Below, one piece after another: positions 61,643-64,000 of a stretch of 64,000 nucleotides of DNA. Within the stretch, counting starts at the first letter, position 1, and every line of letters starts with the position of its first letter. The notes under the pieces were generated by a model. The model was given only the letters and a program-made list of their open reading frames with translations. It made no database searches and was not told where the DNA came from. This stretch comes from Rhynchopus sp. YZ270_cl-10 (lineage: Eukaryota > Euglenozoa > Diplonemea > Diplonemida > Diplonemidae). The position numbers and the translations under genes were made by a program. The stretch is from the NCBI GenBank assembly GCA_964035575.1, contig OZ037885.1:62001-126000 (forward strand), read 5' to 3'.

Positions 61643-62250
61643 GTGTTTTGTTTTGATTTTTTTTTTTGATTTTGTTTTTAGTTCCGCAGTTGTTTTCATT
61701 TCTTTCCCTTTGATTCAACTCAAATCGCTTCAAAAAATATTTCGTTCAAAAAATTTTTTTTTGTATTTCCCTCCTCCCCTTCCCTCCCCCCCTCTGTTCA
61801 ATAAGATGTAGACGCCACGAAAGGCTCATCTCATTCAGAAAAAAAATATAAAAAGCTTCGCCCAATTTTGATGTAAAAAGAAAAAAAGAAAAAAGAAAAA
61901 AGAAAACTGGTGTGGCTGAATCGGGGGGTACAAAAAGTGTGCAAGAAGTGTGAATCACCCCCCTTCAGCCACACACCAAAAACGCTTTTTTTTTAAAACT
62001 AGACAATCCTACCCCTCGCATGCTTGAGAGAAAAAAAAAAAGCTAAAAAGGCGACTCTTAGCTTCTCGAGTTTAGCCACCTTTTAAAAAAAAAGTTGAGA
62101 TCTATGCGCCTCTTCCCTCTTGTCTACGAACAAAGAGGGAAAGTGTTCGTACTCATCTCTTACAAAATTTGATTAGATAAACCTGCACATCATACACAAA
62201 AATGAAAAAATAAAATAAAAGGGAGACGCCTTTCGGCACCGGCTATTTTA

Positions 62251-63444
62251 TCAAACCGGCGAATCCGCAGACACTAATCTGTTCTTCTGGTCTGACGTCA
62301 GTGTTAAGAAGTTGATCCCAAGCGTTGTGAGCAGACTTTGGATAAGAATCGTTTTGTACACTGTTGTGTGTATGCAAAGCAGCGCGACACTGATCCACAC
62401 CATCCCCGCTACCGGCAGCGCCATGCGCAGCACCTCGTTGCAGAAGAACGTCAGCACCAACACCAAGGGGAACGCAAGCACCGCGAAAAACCACGGAAAC
62501 CTCACCTTACTCAGATGCGCCAATGTGATGTTCGTTCCTACGTGCCCAAAGATAAATCCATTCACCAAAATGTAACCTAAAGCCACATGGTTTGCGTCCA
62601 ACGCATCGTCATTCCCAGACGCTGCCGACTCCTCTGTCCCTGAGGTATAAATCAACGCGCTGAACAGCAGAATCCACAACGGCACGCACTGCTTCAACGC
62701 CTCCACGAGCGACGCTCTGCTCTTCTTCAGAAACGACGACACCGCCCACGTGTTCCACAGGACACACCCTGCACACAGGATAAGCCCCGCAAAACACATA
62801 CATTCTCCCACCGTTCTCTCAAACGCAAGATTCGCTGTATACATTTCAGGCCCAAAGATTGCCCCAGCAAACATAATGAGGACCAACGAGAAGATGCCTT
62901 CCATTGCACCATTTATCATTCCGAGATCCATAGAGCCAAGCCAGAATTGCTCCCAGGTTGCGAAGAAGAAGGGGAAGTAGACAAGGAAAGGGGTCAGAAT
63001 CGAGAGAGGGGTGGGTCCGAGTTGGAGCGCCGCGTTGAAGCAGATGGTGGCAGAGGTGGCGGCGTAGGCGTCAACGCCGTGGTCGAAGAGCTCGCCGAAG
63101 GCGCTGCTGGTTTTGGTTCTGCGTGCTTGCTTGCCGTCGAGGTTGTCAAGCCATTGGTAGGCCCAGATGGCTAGGCCGTTGTAGAAATAGACGCCCCGTG
63201 GTAGCGGCTCCTTCATATCCATGGAGTAGAAGAGCGTGACCACCGCCGCGCTGTTGACACTGAGAAACCCCATCAAGGTGATAAGATTCGGGCTAGTAAA
63301 GAGCGGCACCTTCTCAACCCACCATTCAAGCACCGGGCGGTACAGTCGGAGGAGAAGCGAGTTGTCGCTCCCGGCATAGGAGTACGCCCGCAGCTGCTGC
63401 TGCTGGTCCTCCGTGAGGTACGCGCTCTCGACGATGTCGCACAT
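62251..63444 (-). CDS. Choline/ethanolamine phosphotransferase (CDP-alcohol phosphatidyltransferase)
   Basis: 397 aa from MCDIVESAYLTEDQQQQL (ATG 63444; an ATG 33 codons upstream lies in a lysine/asparagine-rich leader and is not favoured). Same length as human EPT1. The signature D-G-x2-A-R-x8-G-x3-D-x3-D is complete (D103, R108, G117, D121, D125). About ten hydrophobic segments follow, as expected of an ER or Golgi membrane enzyme. Transfers phosphocholine or phosphoethanolamine from the CDP-alcohol to diacylglycerol, the last step of the Kennedy pathway. The sequence alone does not decide which head group. A bulge of charged residues (SGTEESAASGNDDALD) interrupts the hydrophobic pattern late in the protein. 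Single exon, complete. Confidence 0.92.
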   Translation of the reverse strand: MCDIVESAYLTEDQQQQLRAYSYAGSDNSLLLRLYRPVLEWWVEKVPLFTSPNLITLMGFLSVNSAAVVTLFYSMDMKEPLPRGVYFYNGLAIWAYQWLDNLDGKQARRTKTSSAFGELFDHGVDAYAATSATICFNAALQLGPTPLSILTPFLVYFPFFFATWEQFWLGSMDLGMINGAMEGIFSLVLIMFAGAIFGPEMYTANLAFERTVGECMCFAGLILCAGCVLWNTWAVSSFLKKSRASLVEALKQCVPLWILLFSALIYTSGTEESAASGNDDALDANHVALGYILVNGFIFGHVGTNITLAHLSKVRFPWFFAVLAFPLVLVLTFFCNEVLRMALPVAGMVWISVALLCIHTTVYKTILIQSLLTTLGINFLTLTSDQKNRLVSADSPV

Positions 63445-64000
63445 ACTAGTTGGGGGGAAGCCCAAGGGGGAGCGGGGGCTGAGACGGGTTATTTTGCTAT
63501 TTTTTTTGTTTTTGTTTTTGTTTCTCTTTTGTGCGTCTCCCAAAAGGTGTTTCTATGTGGTATGTGTGTTGGGGGGAAAAGAGCAGAAATAGTCTGGGTA
63601 AAGGTGGTAAAAGGGGAATGTTTTTTTTTTTCTTCGTTCATCGCAAAAGCTACGACGTTATTTGAGACGAAAATGAGAGATGTGAACCGAATACTTTCCG
63701 CCACCTCCAAAAAAAAAAAAAATCTAAAAAAAAAAATCAAGAAACCCCACCCCCTCCCACCCACCACCAATCTCATCCCCCTCAAGAGCGAGCTGCGGTG
63801 TTCTTCTTTGTCCATTCCGTTTTTCCCCCCCTCTTACCTCCTCCTCCTCTTCTCCGACTCCCTTATCACCTGCGTGCATTCGTCCACTACCTTCTTCAAC
63901 GGTGCGTACACACCTACCAGACTCTCTCTCAAACCACGCTGCAATGCTGTAGAATGCATTTTGACAAGATGCGGCTCCATTGATTTGAGCAGCGAAAGCA
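63445..64000. other. Upstream region of the phosphotransferase gene
   Basis: Leader with T/A-rich and C-rich tracts. No gene recognised up to the window edge. Confidence 0.4.

Larger units (their letters stand above)
57828..62250. other. Long intergenic region, repeat- and hairpin-rich
   Basis: 4.4 kb without a convincing gene. Contents include hairpins of the CCTCTCG family, a 47-bp near-perfect palindrome, a C-rich patch (59515-59565), repeat S reversed, type II (60365-60415) and type I (60810-60870; 61575-61640) A-tailed repeats, and many A/T homopolymers. Confidence 0.5.

Noticed and set aside
1-64000. Kinetoplastid origin
   Set aside because: Ti-like LINE features and one-strand genes suggested it, but cis introns with GTATGY donors in several genes and BspA-type LRR genes argue against it.
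1-64000. tRNA, rRNA or CRISPR
   Set aside because: No tRNA A/B boxes with a foldable cloverleaf, no rRNA-like sequence. Direct repeats are satellites or gene duplicates without spacers of uniform length.

Overview
The window is nuclear DNA of a eukaryotic microbe (a protist). The core genes have spliceosomal introns with GTATGY donors. The proteins are eukaryotic types: a CaMK-like kinase, a Sac phosphoinositide phosphatase, a choline/ethanolamine phosphotransferase, a purple acid phosphatase and a TRF4-like polymerase relative. TAA, TAG and TGA all act as stops, so the code is standard. I cannot name the species. BspA-like leucine-rich repeats (LRRs), low-density introns and abundant mobile DNA are all compatible with a free-living excavate or metamonad, but that is inference.

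Layout. The recognisable single-copy genes all lie on the minus strand: a degenerate TRF4-like nucleotidyltransferase (1180-2891), a kinase with C-terminal LRRs (3554-4990), a small two-exon acidic-start protein (27962-28606), a three-exon Sac-DEP-DUF547 protein (31040-36169), a predicted N-myristoylated protein (53202-53972), a purple acid phosphatase (55812-57275) and an EPT1/CEPT1-like phosphotransferase (62251-63444).

Between them, at 9.6-24.6 kb and 36.9-51.2 kb, lies a minus-strand array of about ten near-identical genes. Each encodes an N-terminal ubiquitin-like fold, 6 to 9 BspA-type LRRs of about 23 residues and a C-terminal CxCVCM that reads as a farnesylation CaaX box with an upstream cysteine. 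Seven copies are intact, one is frameshifted and two are split by roughly 600-bp retroposons. Relics of further copies flank the kinase gene, and a scar at 8.4 kb marks a precisely deleted copy. The genes share spacers carrying two weakly coding plus-strand ORF blocks and two alternative upstream flanks (called alpha and beta here).

The spacers are a landing ground for mobile DNA: a 2,087-bp TA-flanked TIR element and its 307-bp relative, a 2,512-bp CCACCTGATTC element, a 570-bp hAT-like MITE, a 1,139-bp element with 30-bp perfect TIRs, a foldback, a dispersed composite repeat R whose copies each carry a different palindromic satellite, and 5'-truncated retroposons with A-tails. The two ~603/604-bp retroposons have 18-20 bp target duplications. 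The first begins, base for base, with what folds as an HDV-like self-cleaving ribozyme. The second has a compensated version of the same first helix.

Regions of 300 bases or more without a gene are described as repeat or other entries.
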